Of a stretch of 64,000 nt of DNA, positions 23,389 to 36,817 are shown piece after piece. The stretch is from positions 1,240,001 through 1,304,000 of the forward strand of contig JAGVRJ010000011.1 in the NCBI GenBank assembly GCA_019059635.1, written 5' to 3'. A program made the translations under genes and the position numbers. The notes beneath the pieces were generated by a model. The model was not told the origin of the DNA and did no database searches. It was given only the letters and a program-made list of their open reading frames with translations. Source of the stretch: Proales similis (lineage: Eukaryota; Rotifera; Eurotatoria; Ploima; Proalidae). Position 1 is the stretch's first letter; every line of letters starts with the position of its first letter.

Positions 23389-26300
23389 TTAAAAGAGATT
23401 GGCCTTCTTCTTCAAGTTGGTTTGCTTCCAGCCGGGGAGTTTGGCAAATTCTTGCTTGCTCATTTGGAGAAGCTCCTTGTTTGAGTTGAAATCAAGCGTC
23501 AGCGTCATGAAGAATTGTGATTGACTCACCTCGAATTCATCTTCCTCCAAATAGCTTTCTAAACGCATCGGATTCACTCCGTCCGGGAGTGGCCGTTGTC
23601 TTAGAACTTGCAGCGGATAGGTGGACTTGTTGAGTCTGGCAAGAACATCGCCGATCGGCTCACATTGCTCGGGACTCTTTCCGTCCTTGAATTCAGATGA
23701 GCGAGACTCGTATGAGAAAGAACGGTCGGGTCAAATCGATAATCTTACCCTGAGATTACAGTCCCTGGCTTTTTCGTTCACTTTCCAGATCGGAAAGAGT
23801 CGAGTGAATTGGACGGGCTCAAGGCCAGCATAGACAGCGAATCCTCTGAAAGGCTTGGAGGCGCCGCCACACTCGGGCTTTGCGTTCCAGTAGCTGATGG
23901 CAGTTTCCATTGCGCTTTTACGATTGTTGTTGAATCGGATGCACACGGTGCCATCGACCGCTTCGCCGTCGCCCCTCGACTCAAGCGACGAGTCAAACCA
24001 GCCGTGCCACAAGAAGAGCTCACTTCCGGCGTCGATCAAAAACAGCGCCGGCTGCTTTTCTTCGTAAAGTTGAAATTGAAAAAACGGATACGGCGCATAT
24101 TCGTCTGAGCGCATCGGATTGAGCACCTCGATCGCCTCAAACTGGCCGTAAACACTGGTGAACTGCATCATCTTGGGAGTAAAGCCAGTTTGCCCAAACT
24201 CGCTGACAGTGACCGGCTCTGTCTGGCCGAACAAAGCTTTGAGGCAGGTCTGCTCGTTCGGCTCGCCTTCGGCCACAATCTCCATTCGCACGTTGTCGTT
24301 GGCGTCGAACGGGAAGCGAGGCGAGTTTCGATTGAATATGTGCTTGCAGCAGAGCATGATCAGATTGCGCTGAAGCTCGGGCGAGTGACGTCCGTGCCAG
24401 ACAAGAAGTATTTGCTGGGCCGCGTGAACAAACAAAAAGCTGCTTCGGCTTCTCAAGCTCTGCGCCGAGTGATTCAGCTCGAGCAAGTAGGCTTCCTCGG
24501 CTCGTTCGCCTCTGAGTGCGAACATTCGCCATCCCTGATTCTTGCTTCGATTCGACATGATCACGAGCGAACCGTCAAAGAGCTGAGTAAAGGCCGGCGT
24601 CTCTCGGTACTGGTAGACCTGCACGTGTGGCATTGAATGCTGGCTCGAGCTCAACTCGTCGTTGCTCACGTCCATCGACAAGATGGCCGACATTCCTTTC
24701 TCGTTCTGACTTGACCGAGCTCCATGCCAGAAGAAGAGCGCGTATCTGTCGCGGCCGGTCACCGCCGAGCGCTTGCTCGCTTCGCCTTTCAAGTTACGAA
24801 AGCCAACCGCGTTCACCTTGTAATGCCACCTGATTATATACGACTGGCTGTCGACTAGCTCGCCAAACTCTTCGCCCGCACACTTGACGAGCTTGTTGTC
24901 GAGCACGGTCCACATTTTGACGCCTTCGGTTCGAATTTCGAAACTGCGCCGCTCGACAGCGTCATGCCACATGCGGCCTCTTCCCAAGCTGGTCTGCTCG
25001 AGCACCAGGTTCACGCACTTGCTAGTCTCGTTTTCAATCATCTGCTCGATGAGACTGGCGCCACTCAGCGGCTCGTAATTGAACAGCTCTTTTGAGTTGG
25101 ACATTGACTCACTGCGGCCGATTAGAGTCGGCGTCGCGCAAGCGCTTCGTTCGCTCGAGCTACGGCTCGGCGGCAGCTTTTTCAGCGAGGGCGAGTTCCG
25201 GTCGCTTGGCCAGTCGAAGAACTTCTCCTTGAACAGAATCGACTCGGCGTTTTGACTCTGCCGAGCAAACAGCGTCCATTCCGGTCGCTTGTCGCTTTTG
25301 ATGTGCGGCGAGTTCTTGGCCAGACTGGCTGCGCTCGTCTGAGGCTTGAACGGAGTCAGAGCGCATTCAGAGTAGTCAAAGCCCTCGTCATAGAGCTTGC
25401 GCGCCAGCATCAGTCCGAGGCTTTTTTTGAGCTCGTCAGCGCCTCGGCCGTTCCAAATGTAAAACTCGGTGCCAAAATCAAACACAAACACTTCGCGTTC
25501 GTCGAGCAGGCTAAAACTCAAATGCTTGCCCCAATAGTCCTCGATCGGCTCGAGGCAGTAGCTAGGCGCCTCGGTCGAACTTTCCGAGTCAATGAACACG
25601 TCGTCGCACGTCTCAGACGAGGTGAGCTCACCGCCTTCGTACATTATCTTCACCTTGAAGACCATGTTCGTTCGACTGATGAGCGACTCGAAACGCTCGT
25701 CTTCATTAAACGTCTCAGATGGCATCGAGCGAGTCTGCGAGGTGGCCGCCAGAACTTGGAACAGTTTGCTTTCCTCCACCTTTGTTCGGCTGGTCTTGGC
25801 GTCAATAATGAGACATTGCGTTCCGGACTTGACGCCGAGCTCGCGCTTATTTCTTATGTAATCGAATGCCTCGTTGCCTTTGGCCCGTTCAATCACGTTC
25901 GCTTGTGTGCCAATGAACAGAATCAGATGGGAGGCAGAGACCAGTATGAAGCAGTCCGAGTTGGACAGCGACTCTATGCACGGCTCGACCAGTCTACTCT
26001 GACAATAGCGGCGACCTAGCGCATTTCTGTATTTTAAAGTGGTCTTGTTGAATCGAAATTAGAAACGAGCCGATCTACCTTTGATCTGAATGAGCATGAG
26101 CTCCTTAAACGGCGGATATTCGCCCACGTGACTAAGCGAGTCGGAGCGTCTCAGCTTGACGCTCGAGAAGTCTTCTATAGCGGCCAGTCCAGCCAAGGCC
26201 GACTCGGCAAAGCCGCAGTCGGCTGCACTGCCGCTGCTGGAGCCGACCACACGCTCAAAACCTAATTCGTATGCAATTCATGAGACAGACGGTTTGGACT

Positions 26301-29300
26301 AGGGAAGCAGGTCTAGTAGTTTGTGTCTATTTTCTCTTGTGAAATCAACTAATCCAGTCTCTAGTAGCGATTAATTAACCTGCAAAACGAAAATCAAACA
26401 AAGAAATAAACTGAGCAGCAACAACAACCGAATGAACGAACGAATAAAGCCGTTTAGACTGCTTGAATCGATTTGATCGAGTCAAATGCTTGCATGGCGG
26501 CATGCAAACCAAAACCGAAAACAAAGTCAGTTGAACGGCTTTATTAAAATAGAAAACCAAATTGAATGAGAGGAGTTTAGAAAACGAACAAAAAAATAAC
26601 TCAAATAAAAAATTAGAGAAAATATAAGTTACCGAACGCAATGAATGGTGGTTCGTCACAAGCCGCGACGAGGAAATAATCAAAGAGAGATGATTGAAAT
26701 GAAAAAAAGAAAACAAGAAAATGAGGGTTAGGTTAGCAGCGATAGCCGCAGCGGCTCTAAACTCGGCAGCAGCAGGAGCAGAGGAGGAGGAACATCAACG
26801 GAAGCGGCATGCTACACAGTTTGGTTAGTGAATGAGAGCCCTAGCGTGCTATGCAAAGTCAATATAGTTTACGATACTCTACTTTTTGCATTCTGCGGAA
26901 AGCTTGAGCACGTGCTCGACTTGAACTGCTGCTGCTGCTGTTGTTGTTGCTGTCTTGTTAGTGGCTCTCCTCCTGCCGACTGCTCGTACTGGCTTTTAAT
27001 TTCAATGCGATTCTGAAGGTTTTTTAGATGATTTCCTTTGGAGCGAGTCTTGCGCGACGGCTTAGCCCGTGTCCCGTGTGTGAGTCTAATCGCAAAACAA
27101 AACAAAAAAAAACTCAAAAATTGAAGCAAAATGCCGCAATTGGCAAAAGTGGCCAACCTTTGCGCCTGAGATGCGATTCTGTCCAGCTCTTCGTCGTCAA
27201 TCTCTTCGGACACTTCTGTGCGGCTCGAGCCGCTGGTCGCCTGATTCAGAATGTTTTCATTCTCTTTGAAAAACGAGTCCATCTCGCTGTCGGTAGAGAA
27301 CAGCTCGACTATTTCGTTGCGTGTGCGATCCAGCCTGTTGCGTTTGTTTGTGAGCATTTCGACGTTTCGATTGAACATGGTGTCAGTGTCCGAGCCACCG
27401 GCCGAATATATGGGCTCTTTACGCTGCTGCTTGTGCTGCTGCTGCTGGTGTGATTGAGACTGACTGGATCGAAGTAAGGGCATTTTTGCTGGATTTATTT
27501 CAGACGGATTGAGGACAACTCGTTTGGACGCGGGCTTCCTCTCCAGTTCGCTCGCCTCGAGACTGTCCAACGAATCGACCGATTTACTCAAGTTGCCGGT
27601 CAGATTGCTCGAGTTGTCGTCGAGCGGCGCCAGAACAGAGCGCTTTTGCTGCTCGTCAAGGGCGACGGTCACAGGTCGCTTTTGAGCCGGATTGAACTTG
27701 AGCTGATTGAGCAGTTGATTTTTGTGCTGCTGAACGAGCCCGCTGGTGCCAGCCGCCGAGCTGGAAATCGTCTGAGCGAGCTCGTCACTCACCGCCGTTT
27801 GGGTGTTTGAGCTTCTCTTTCGCCACTCTTCTTCGCCGCTTTTCTTCAGCGCCGCCATTCGCTCCTGAATGGACATGCCGGCGGTGAATGCTTCAGCCGC
27901 TGGCTCGCTGTCGCCTTCAAACTTAATCGAACCTCGTCGCATCGGCTCCGGCTCACGCAAATTTTCGTCTTTTACTATCAAATGCTCTGTCTTGCTTTTT
28001 GCCTTGTATCGCTTCGGCTCGCGGCTCTTTGCCTCGCTCGACTCGCCCGTCTTGTTTCTTAGATCGACGCGCTCAAATCGACTGTCACTGTCCTCCATCA
28101 CGATCGACTTGCTTTGGTTATTGTTGTCACCTAGTTGCAAAATGAAGCAAGTTAAGAATCATAATCGGCTGAGCACGACCCACTATGCCCCCCGAATGGA
28201 GACAAGTGAGAGAGACAATGAGAGATCAGATTGACGGACGATGACTGAACTACAGTCACAAATGACACGCCTGTGTAGACGTTCAATGCGCACGTCAAAC
28301 TTGTACACTTGCACGTGATCTCTCTGCTCTCTCTCTCCCTTTCTTTCTGCTTCTAAAAGCACTCAAAAGCGAAAGGAGAATTGAAGGGGCGAGAGAAAAG
28401 CGCACATGCCATGTTCGCTTGGTGTGTGGCCCTATCACGCTCGTCGCTCTTATCTGGGTCAGGCAAGCAACGTAAATTCGAAAGCCAACTGGCAAACAAA
28501 CACACCAAGCCGACGTGTAGAATCAGGCAGGCAGGCAGGCAGACAGACAGGGAGAGAGAGAGAGAACGATACTAAGTGCATTTAACGATCGCAAGAGGGC
28601 AAAAGAAGAAAGGAGAAAACGTGCGGTGCTTGGTGCCTTACTCTGCTTTTCAAACACTCGGAGCTGATTAGAGCGATCCATGCCCAAATCATTCGCCAGA
28701 AATGGGTTATTTAGCTTGTAAATGGTGGCATGCTTGAGTCTGCGTGAGCCTAATGCAAGTCTATGCGGCTCAGGCTGCTCTGGCGTCTGATGGCTCCTCG
28801 GTTGTTTTGGTTGCTGCTGATGCTGCTGTGGTTGTTGTTGTTGTTTAGTCGGGCTCTGGCTTCGTCGGCGGCTAAATGTCGAACTTGGCGGCGAAGAAGC
28901 CAGGGAAGAGAGCGGCGATGAGCTGGGACTCATCGACGACGGCGATGACGTAGAGCCTGAGCTCGTGCCCGCCGCTGCCGACGCTTCACTCCTCTTTGGC
29001 ATGCAATCATTCCGGTTGCCGTAAACTCGACTCTTACGTGCATCGTATGCGAAGCTTTTATTGAAAAAGTCCTCGAACGTCAGCTCGGCTAGGTGAGCGA
29101 ACAGCGCAAAGAAAAACGTTGCCGGTTAATCAAACGATCATGCTGGTGAGCGAGTAGTGCGTGACGAGACGAGTTCGCCAGCCAGCGAGGGCAAACAACA
29201 CAAATGGAATGGGTGTGAATGGAAAGCGAGTGCCTTCCAAATTTGGAAAAGGCAGCTCGTCTGGCTGATGACGCAGTTGATGGTGGAATTATGCGGCGAG

Positions 29301-32300
29301 GAGAAGAAGAAGAGAATGAAACTTACTGTTTGCAGCATCCGATTGGCTGATTGGCGAACTACGCTCAAACGTGCGTCTGATCGAATGAATCGACTTGAGC
29401 TCGGCTGTCGACTCGGCCAGAGCCAAATCGCTGTTCAGCGATCGGCAAGTGTTATCCACCTTCGATAAAGTTCTCGCGTCTGAGAGCAGCCGAAGCAAAT
29501 TGAATTTGTTGATTTACCGATGCTCGTCGGCCGTCGTGTTCCATTGAGCCCGAGAACATCTTGAGCTTTTCGCTCAGACTGAGTCTACTCGGCTCGGCTG
29601 GATGCTGCTCTTTGCTCGACGACATTGTCGAGTCGAGATCATCAATCGGTGTGATGAGGCTAGACACAGCCATGCTCATCGAATTGGTGCCGAGCGGCGG
29701 CCGGTTGAACGAGCTGCGTCGCGAAGAGGCGATAGACGCCTGCGACGAAGAGCTCGTCGTCTGCTTCTCCTCGCCCATCATTTGCTCGAATTGTGCTGCG
29801 CGTCTCGAGACCATGTTCGATGAGTTGTCGTTGGCCAATGTGCTCGTCGCGCCTGTTTCGCTCGAGTATAAAACACTCGCTTTGTTCAGGGCTTCGACTT
29901 GTCTCGATTCTGGGCCGCGCGCAATGAAGCCTGTCGCGTGCGTTTGCACACCATCGTTCGAAATGAATTTTCCTCTCGTCGTTGCAAACAGCGTTTTCTG
30001 ATGCCCCGTTTGATGCTTTTGTTGTACTCTCTGCTGCTGCTGCTGCTGCTGCTGTTGGGCTTGAAGGGCCGCCTCGGCTGCAGCGGTCGCACTTGCAAGC
30101 TTCGCGTTTATCAACGGCGCTGAATAGCGATTTGATGTGTCGCGCTCGGGTGTCACTCGGAGTCCAGCCGATCGCCTGATGTTTTCTGTCGCATCCACAA
30201 CTGCTGCTGTGAGCTGTGAGCTGTCAGTTTTTGAAAGTGAAAGCTCCTTGTTGGGCACCTGTTTCGAGCCTGATTATTAGACGAGCTGGCAAGCCAGGCA
30301 AACACTCACCCAGATCCTCTCCTGACTCGGCTCGCGTCTCATCTCGTTCTGAGTGTTGAGGCGGCGCATTTGCTCGATGCTTTGTTCGTTTACGGACAAT
30401 TCCTTTTTAAATTTGCTCGACCCGTTTGTGAACTGGGCGCCAGAGGGCTCGAAACACCTCAATTTTTCGAGAATGGCCGCACTCTGGGGCATTTGCTCCT
30501 TCTCAGCTGCGCTCTTTGACTGCTCGACAGCTTAAAAAGTTTCTAGTTTTAGTCGTTTTGCGACTGATTGTTGAATAGAAATTCTATAATTGCAGCTCCC
30601 TCACACACACACACACACACAAACATAAATGAACTCAAAGAACTAGGCGCCGAGCACACTCGAACATTTCGCATAGCTACCACAGACTGGCACTCGTTTA
30701 GTCGAATATCACGCAGTGTTTTTATGCTCAATGGATAGAGGACGGCCGGGCTTGGCGTGTTTGTCTAAGGTGAAAATGTCGCGCGAATAGTTGTAGAAGA
30801 ATAAATGCAGCGTTTCTCTATTCGTTCGAACGTAAATAACATTACGCAGAGGGCGTTTCTGACTGCGTTTATAGCGCTCCACGAGCAAACTGGTTTAGCG
30901 TTGCCAGCAGAGGTCAGACACGCTGCATGGCAAGCTTGATGGTCAGCAAACGCATTCTTATGCCGGCTTCTGTGCTGCAATTATGCTGCTTCTCTGATGA
31001 TGCTTCTCTTACGCTCGATTGAACTGGCCTGCATTCATTTCCGCAGACGCATTCCGCCTGCTCTGACCGCAGATGACAAGTCGAGTCAGCTTCTCATTCA
31101 TGCAAATTAATTCAATCTACTAGTCGACTGCGAGCGCCTTTCAATAATCCGTTTTAATTTGTGAAGCCCAAATGAGAGCGGGCCCCGAAGCAGAGCTGCC
31201 CGTTGGCGGTTCGTGCGCTCGCTCTTTCTTTCTTTTGTCTGTTTGAGCGAGCGAACGGACAGTGTATGATGCTCTGAGACCGCCACTAAGACTCGACGGC
31301 AAGATAGAGCGCACGAGGCGACCTTTGTCCGAGCGAGGCCATCTTGCAGCAAAGAGCTCATTCAACGCGAGAACGTGCATGCGTGCGTCTTTAATCTTCA
31401 GAGGCCGAACAAAAAAACATATATATATTCATTTAAAATACAATTCATCATCTCCGTCCAGTAAGTAAGCCAGCTCAGGTAGAAAAGGCCGCCCAATCCA
31501 AAGAGCGAATCAAAATAGAACGCAACAGAGAGATCAAGTCGATGGAAATCGACAAGGATAGAGTTGATTGTGCCCGGCCGATCCAATCAAGAAATACAGA
31601 GCTCTTATGTGACGAACGCCAAATTGTCTAGATTTGCGTTTCACTATCATTTCGCGATTCACTTTGTTTTCCAATCGCTTAGCCTTAATGAGCGAGCAGA
31701 CGACAAGTGCATTTCATTCATTTCAATCGTCGAGTCCGTGCTCGCCTACTCGAGCTTCTTTATTTTTGTCGGGCTCGCTCAATTCATTCTCTCAAACAAA
31801 ACAAATAGGAGACACTCGGCTGCAGTTTCTCAAGTCGCATGTGTTAAAGAAAACTAAAAAGTTAAAGAGGCTCACCTGATTGCGCCAAGAAAGAGTCAGC
31901 GTCCAAGCTCTTGCTCTTCATGCTTTGGAACTCGGGCTTTCTGGAAGCGGCGCTATTGAGCTGCTGTTGATAGGGCTGAGTCACACGCTGATTGTTAGGA
32001 TCGGCCAAGGAGCGCAGATTGAATTTATTCGTGACCGCCTGAGTGGGCCGATGGGTGGCAGCGACCGCTTCTGTATTCTGCCGGGCCATGGACCAGCTGT
32101 TGTCAAACTTGAGCACATTCGAGTCGCGAGTGCTTGGCGCTTGATTGAGCTCAGGTCGCCATTGAGCTGCTGCAGCTGTCGGCGCCTGGTAGTTGTACAA
32201 CAGTGTGGGCTCATTGCGCATCTCAGCAGGTGCTCTAGACACGAGATAAGCATTTGAGAGCTGATTGACGCCTGACATTGAATGCGCAACTGGCGGCAGC

Positions 32301-35300
32301 TGATGACCGAAAAACGGAGAGACAAACGGCCGAGGCGCTTGGCTGCTTGGCACAATCAAATTCGACTCGTTCGCCAGTGTATGCGAGCGGCTCAAGTCGT
32401 GCACAGATCGGGCGCGAGCCTGGTCCCAGTCGACCGACTTTTGTCTAATTAGGTAATTTCGCTCGGCAAACTTATTTATCGGCTCGGCACGGCTGTTGCT
32501 TGTTGTCATTGCGTTTGGCGAGCTTTGCTCCGGATTAGTGAATTTATCGTTCGCATTAGAGCGGCTTCTTGAGCAATCTGGATTTCGGTTACAAGTAGAT
32601 GTTTAAGCGCGATTAGGACGAATACACAATGCAGCAAGCAAGAGAGAGAGAGAGAGAGCAAGAGTGAAGAAAGGAAAAAGCAACTGAAAATGACGAAACG
32701 GTCGACAAGAAGAAGCTTAAAGTTCACTTACGATTATGGCCAGATTTCATGTTCGATGTGCTCGGATTACGAGGCAGTTCGTGCTGCTTGACAAATCCGC
32801 TCTCTTCTGCTCGCTCTTCGTCCGGCTCTAGTTTAACCCGATAGGCAAGATCGTCCATCGACTTGTGAAGCGCCTTGCCGTTTGTGCATAGCCTAGTCGT
32901 AAAAAGCAAATTAGAACCGGAGCGTTCAGCTAATTGCCCGGTTAAATATCAAGCGACAAGCGGCGGGACCGGCCAGACACAGGAGAAGAGAGAGAGAGAG
33001 AGAGAGGGAGCGCTTTTTTATCGTTTGGATACAGTGCACAGCGAAAGCACAAAGCGCGAGATCAAGTTGAACTCGAAACGAGCTGCACCTTCCGTTTGCG
33101 ACTCACTGACATGAGTAAACAACAATCAAAGCGAGCTCTAGTAGAGTGGCTAATTCAAGCAAATTAGCGGACAATTAGAAGAGTGGCGGTCAAATCGAAC
33201 TGTCGATTCGAACTGGCGCCGGCATTAACGTCGCGAATCGAAATTTCATTTTACCTGGCTCCCATTGCGCACGAATGTTTTGCTCTCTTAGGCCACTCTC
33301 ACTACGTCTGAGTATGGGACTAACCTCCTGGGATATTACGATCTACGAGCAACGCGATCGACGCAAACAACTAGAGATAAGAGGCACGATTGAGTGAGCG
33401 AATAAGAAAAACAAGCGAAAAGATGAGGCGAAAAGAAAGGGCTGATCGAATGAACTGAAGAAACTGAAATGCAGGTCAGAGGCACGCAGCAGCTGGCCGA
33501 CTCGAGCGCGCGCCTCTTTAAGCGGCTAGATAGCGCAGAATTATGTTGCATCATCAGCATCATCGGGCGAGCGTTCTATGGGCGCCATTCGAAACCGATC
33601 AGAGCGGCTTTCATTCTTTGGTCAGTTCGTAAATGAATTCATAACTGCTGACACCTCTGGTCTATTCTCATTGAGATTTTTTTTTAATGGAGTCGACGTC
33701 GAGTTAGACGGCGTCGGCGGCACTAATCCGTTTATGAGCGTCTAGAACGAGAGACTCGATGGCCACCGTCTGTCCATTCGTTTGTTCGTTAGCGCCCACC
33801 CGCCGCGCGACTTTTGTGACTGAGGCAAGCGAGTTGGCAATCGGCAACGATTGACACGCGTTCGGTTCAAAAGTGCTAATTTGAATAGGGATTTGTGCGC
33901 AGAGAGAGAGAGAGACAGAGTTGTAACAATGCGAATATAAACGAATAGCAAACACAAGCGTGACACAGACGAGCGCAGTTAGGGGCGCGCAAGGCGTCAA
34001 GCCCGCCCGGGTGGTTACTTTAAAAATAGCGGGCCCAGAGCCACATAGACACAGAGAGATATGAAATAATCTTCGATTTATGTGTTACATTCGCTCGTTG
34101 TAAGTTTAGGATTAACCCCATTCCTCCTATTCGTGCAAATTAGTCTAACGATTTCAGGGATTTTCGACCCATTGCCACTCACAAGCGCGCCAACACGCGA
34201 ACGCGCCCACACACACACACACACACGTGGACACACAATCGGAGCGTTCTCGTGTCAGTTGGCGCCGGTTGTCGACCGCCTCTGTCTCCTCGTCTCTTTC
34301 TGTTTCCAATTTGCACTGCTCTCTACGCTGGCTGACTAGCGTCTGTTAGCTTGTTGATTCTTCAGTCGTCAATCGAACACACATGGCATCAACTCAACCA
34401 CAACAACAAGAACTCACAGAGAGAGAGAGGGAGCGAGTCTCAAATAAAAAATTGAATTCTTATGAAAAAGACCGAAGCCCAGAGAGAAGGACAGAGGCGG
34501 CGAAGGGGGTAGAGAGGCGGGCGAGAGTGAGGCGGGAGAGAGCGAGGTTTTAGAGGCCAGAAGCGAAGGCTTGAGAGCGCTAATTGTGTCGATTCGCTTG
34601 AAATATTACTTTGGCGAGTTTGTCGAAACGGTTTCAAAATTATTAGTTAACAAGAGCGAGAGTGTGCGCGTGCCCGTTCGTTTATTCGAGGGCCGTACCG
34701 CCGACGCTACGTGCGATTTGCCCACCGAATAATTTTTAATTGCACAAGGCAAGTAAGAAGAGATGGCCGTATCGAGTTGTATAAATATTAATAATCATAA
34801 TCAGAAGAAGAAGAAGAATAGGGACTTGAGGCCAGCAGTCGGTTGTCCGCTGGGCAGCTGCCCACTTGAAGCCTGACGATGGGTAAACAAAGTGAAGAAA
34901 CAAAAATTGCGCTAACCTTCTGCGTCGGCTGGCTGCTTTGGGTATTCCACAAATGCTATCGTCACTCGAGTAGAGAAGCTTTGAATTAGCTAGATTGATG
35001 TTGTTTAGATTCGATTTCATGCTCTGTGCTGGTCGGAGAGTGGACGATGGCTTGTTGCCTCGTCTGGATGTTTGCGCGGGCTTTGCGTCGTTATCGTAGA
35101 GCTGCTCGGCCTGATCGCCGTTCTCCTCGTCCGACGATAGAGAGCTCGAGCTTAGCGGCGAGGCAAGAACTGAGTCAGACGGCGAAGAGTCGGTCAGCGA
35201 CGATGACCTGTGCAGTCTATCGCGCGACATACGGCCCCGATGCTTGCGTCTGCCGCGTCTTCCGACCCTGTCCAAGTTGTTGCCCATCGATTTGCTAAAG

Positions 35301-36817
35301 AAGTTCTGTCGCTTGATTGTTGCCGAGCATTTGTGCGTCCGGTCTCTCCTCTCTGGCTGAGCCGAGTCGAGGGCGCCGAATTCGATGCTCTTGGCTCTGA
35401 TCGAACTGCCTCTGCTCGGCGTTTGTTGTACATCAAGGCCAGGAATTTCTCTGGCCGGCGTCGGGCTTTTCACAAAACTTCTCGATCTAAATCGGTTCGA
35501 CGGCGGCCTCAGCTCGTTCTTTAAATGTTCAGGTTGACGCTGTTGCTGCTGCAGCTCGTAGATCTGTTGTTCTCTCACCAGCCGTTCGATCTCCTCCTCC
35601 TGCTCTCTGTAGCGTTCTGGCGTCCATTCGTTGCTCATTTCTAAATCGAATGCCGGCTCGCTCGGCGGACTTCTCTCAAACTGAATAACATCGACTCGAT
35701 CGTCGAACTGAATCGATTTCTCGCTGATCGTAGACGGCGATTTCAATATTGACTTGGTCTTTTTGGCCGGCTTGTTTGGCGCCACCGTCTCGGGTTTCGT
35801 CTCACGGACTTGATGATCGTCAGAATCGTTTTTCTTATTTCTGCTGCTGTTGTTTTTGATGGCCGGGGGCGAGGCTGACGCCCGTTGATCGGCACCTTTC
35901 TGCGTTCGGCTCATGTTTGCGTTCGCCAGCGATGACTGAATGATCGCCTGTTCGGGCAAGTACTTGGCGTCGAGCTCGGCGAGATCGACCTCTCTCACAA
36001 TAAAGTCACTCAAGTCGCTTGTCTTGGACTTTTGGTACTTGCGTAATATGCGACGCGAGTTTTCGTAGTTGCTCGTCTCGTTTGAATTGTTGTCGAGAAA
36101 ACTGGAAGGGCGGGGCGCGGTCGATCTAAGCTCGAGCTGTGCCAGATTCATCACCGACTGGCTGATGTTTTGATTTTGATCAGCGAGTTGAGCGAACCGC
36201 TGCTTGAGCTTGTCAATGTGCTGTTTATCGGGCACTTGGTTGACGCCGCTCAGTCTCTTGTCAGGCGAACCGGGTCGATTGAACAGCGACTCTCGCAGCT
36301 GCGTTATGTACTTGTTGTTCAGAGTTGAAATGCGGCCACCGACCGATTCGGCCATCGAGTTGGATATGATCGACTCGTCAAGCTCGCTGGCCGTGTCCTG
36401 TGGGCGCTCACAAGGCTCTACGCTCTGCACTCTTCGATGCGGCTGCATTGACTCGATTGACGAGTTACGCTCGCGGTCGTACAAGTCTTTGATTCGATTC
36501 ACGTACTTGGACGATACTGGCTTTGTGTTTCGCATTTCGATCGGCCCAGGTTGATTTGGCTGAGAGTTCACTTGTTCGAATGATGACAGTCGATTAGCCG
36601 CGCTCGACGATAAGTTGCCTTCGACTTTTGACTTTTCGACGTTCAATTGTAAGGGCGGGGCAACGCTGCTGCTGCTGCTCGGTTGCTCCAATTCGGAGCC
36701 AGCCGCGTCGATCTGCTGCGGCGTTTGCTTTGATCGTTCATTGGGCGCGGGCGCGCTCGACTTTTTCTCACTGGCCAGCTTTTTCAATAAGTTCAGCTTT
36801 TCTTTTACCGGATCCAT
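23389..36817 (-). CDS. Supervillin-like gelsolin/villin-family protein
   Basis: About 13 exons over 13.4 kb encode roughly 2,700 aa, longer than vertebrate supervillin. Supervillin ties F-actin and myosin II to the plasma membrane. The N-terminal ~1,700 residues are disordered, Ser/Gln-rich, with KSMDDL- and KSVDSLDS-like repeats and SIQERMAALKKSGEEEWRKR. Then come ALAGLAAIEDF, ELMLIQIKGR and RLVEP, opening the gelsolin-like repeats on the exon 23.75-26.02 kb. That exon contains NVIERAK, DYWGKHLSF, VFVFDFGTEFYIWNG, RSSFLFVHA and ALFLIDAGSELFLWHGW. The C-terminus is a villin headpiece: MRLESYLEEDEFE, then MSKQEFAKLPGWKQTNLKKKANLF split across two exons. Large exons sit at 34917-36817, 31876-32577, 29518-30258 and 27158-28130. 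The start at MDPVKEKLNLLKK is the first in-frame ATG; an extra 5' exon is possible. Exon joins at ~26.25-26.88 kb are the least certain. Confidence 0.88.
26918..26952 (-). repeat. CAG/CAA repeat coding poly-Gln in supervillin
   Basis: Trinucleotide run read as CAACAACAACAGCAG... on the gene strand, coding about nine glutamines near the end of the exon 26878-27085. A second poly-Gln run of similar length is at ~30033-30056 in another exon of the same gene. Confidence 0.7.
30539..31875 (-). other. Long supervillin intron
   Basis: Intron of ~1.3 kb between exons 30310-30530 and 31876-32577. Contains (AC)n at ~30601-30621. No nested gene recognised. Confidence 0.5.
32893..34916 (-). other. Long first supervillin intron
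   Basis: Intron of ~2.0 kb with several simple-sequence runs: (AG)n at ~32990-33006 and 33901-33914, and (AC)n at ~34207-34226. No nested gene recognised. Such a long 5' intron is a common place for enhancers, but I cannot point to one. Confidence 0.5.

Noticed and set aside
26375-26880. Alanine-rich stretch resembling part of supervillin on the minus strand near 26700-26770
   Set aside because: Its frame is closed by a stop just upstream with no usable acceptor in between. The exons on each side join in phase without it.
23389-36817. Splitting the supervillin region into several genes
   Set aside because: Successive minus-strand exons join in compatible phases from the N-terminal disordered exons through the gelsolin-like repeats to the villin headpiece, and no internal promoter/terminator pair is evident.
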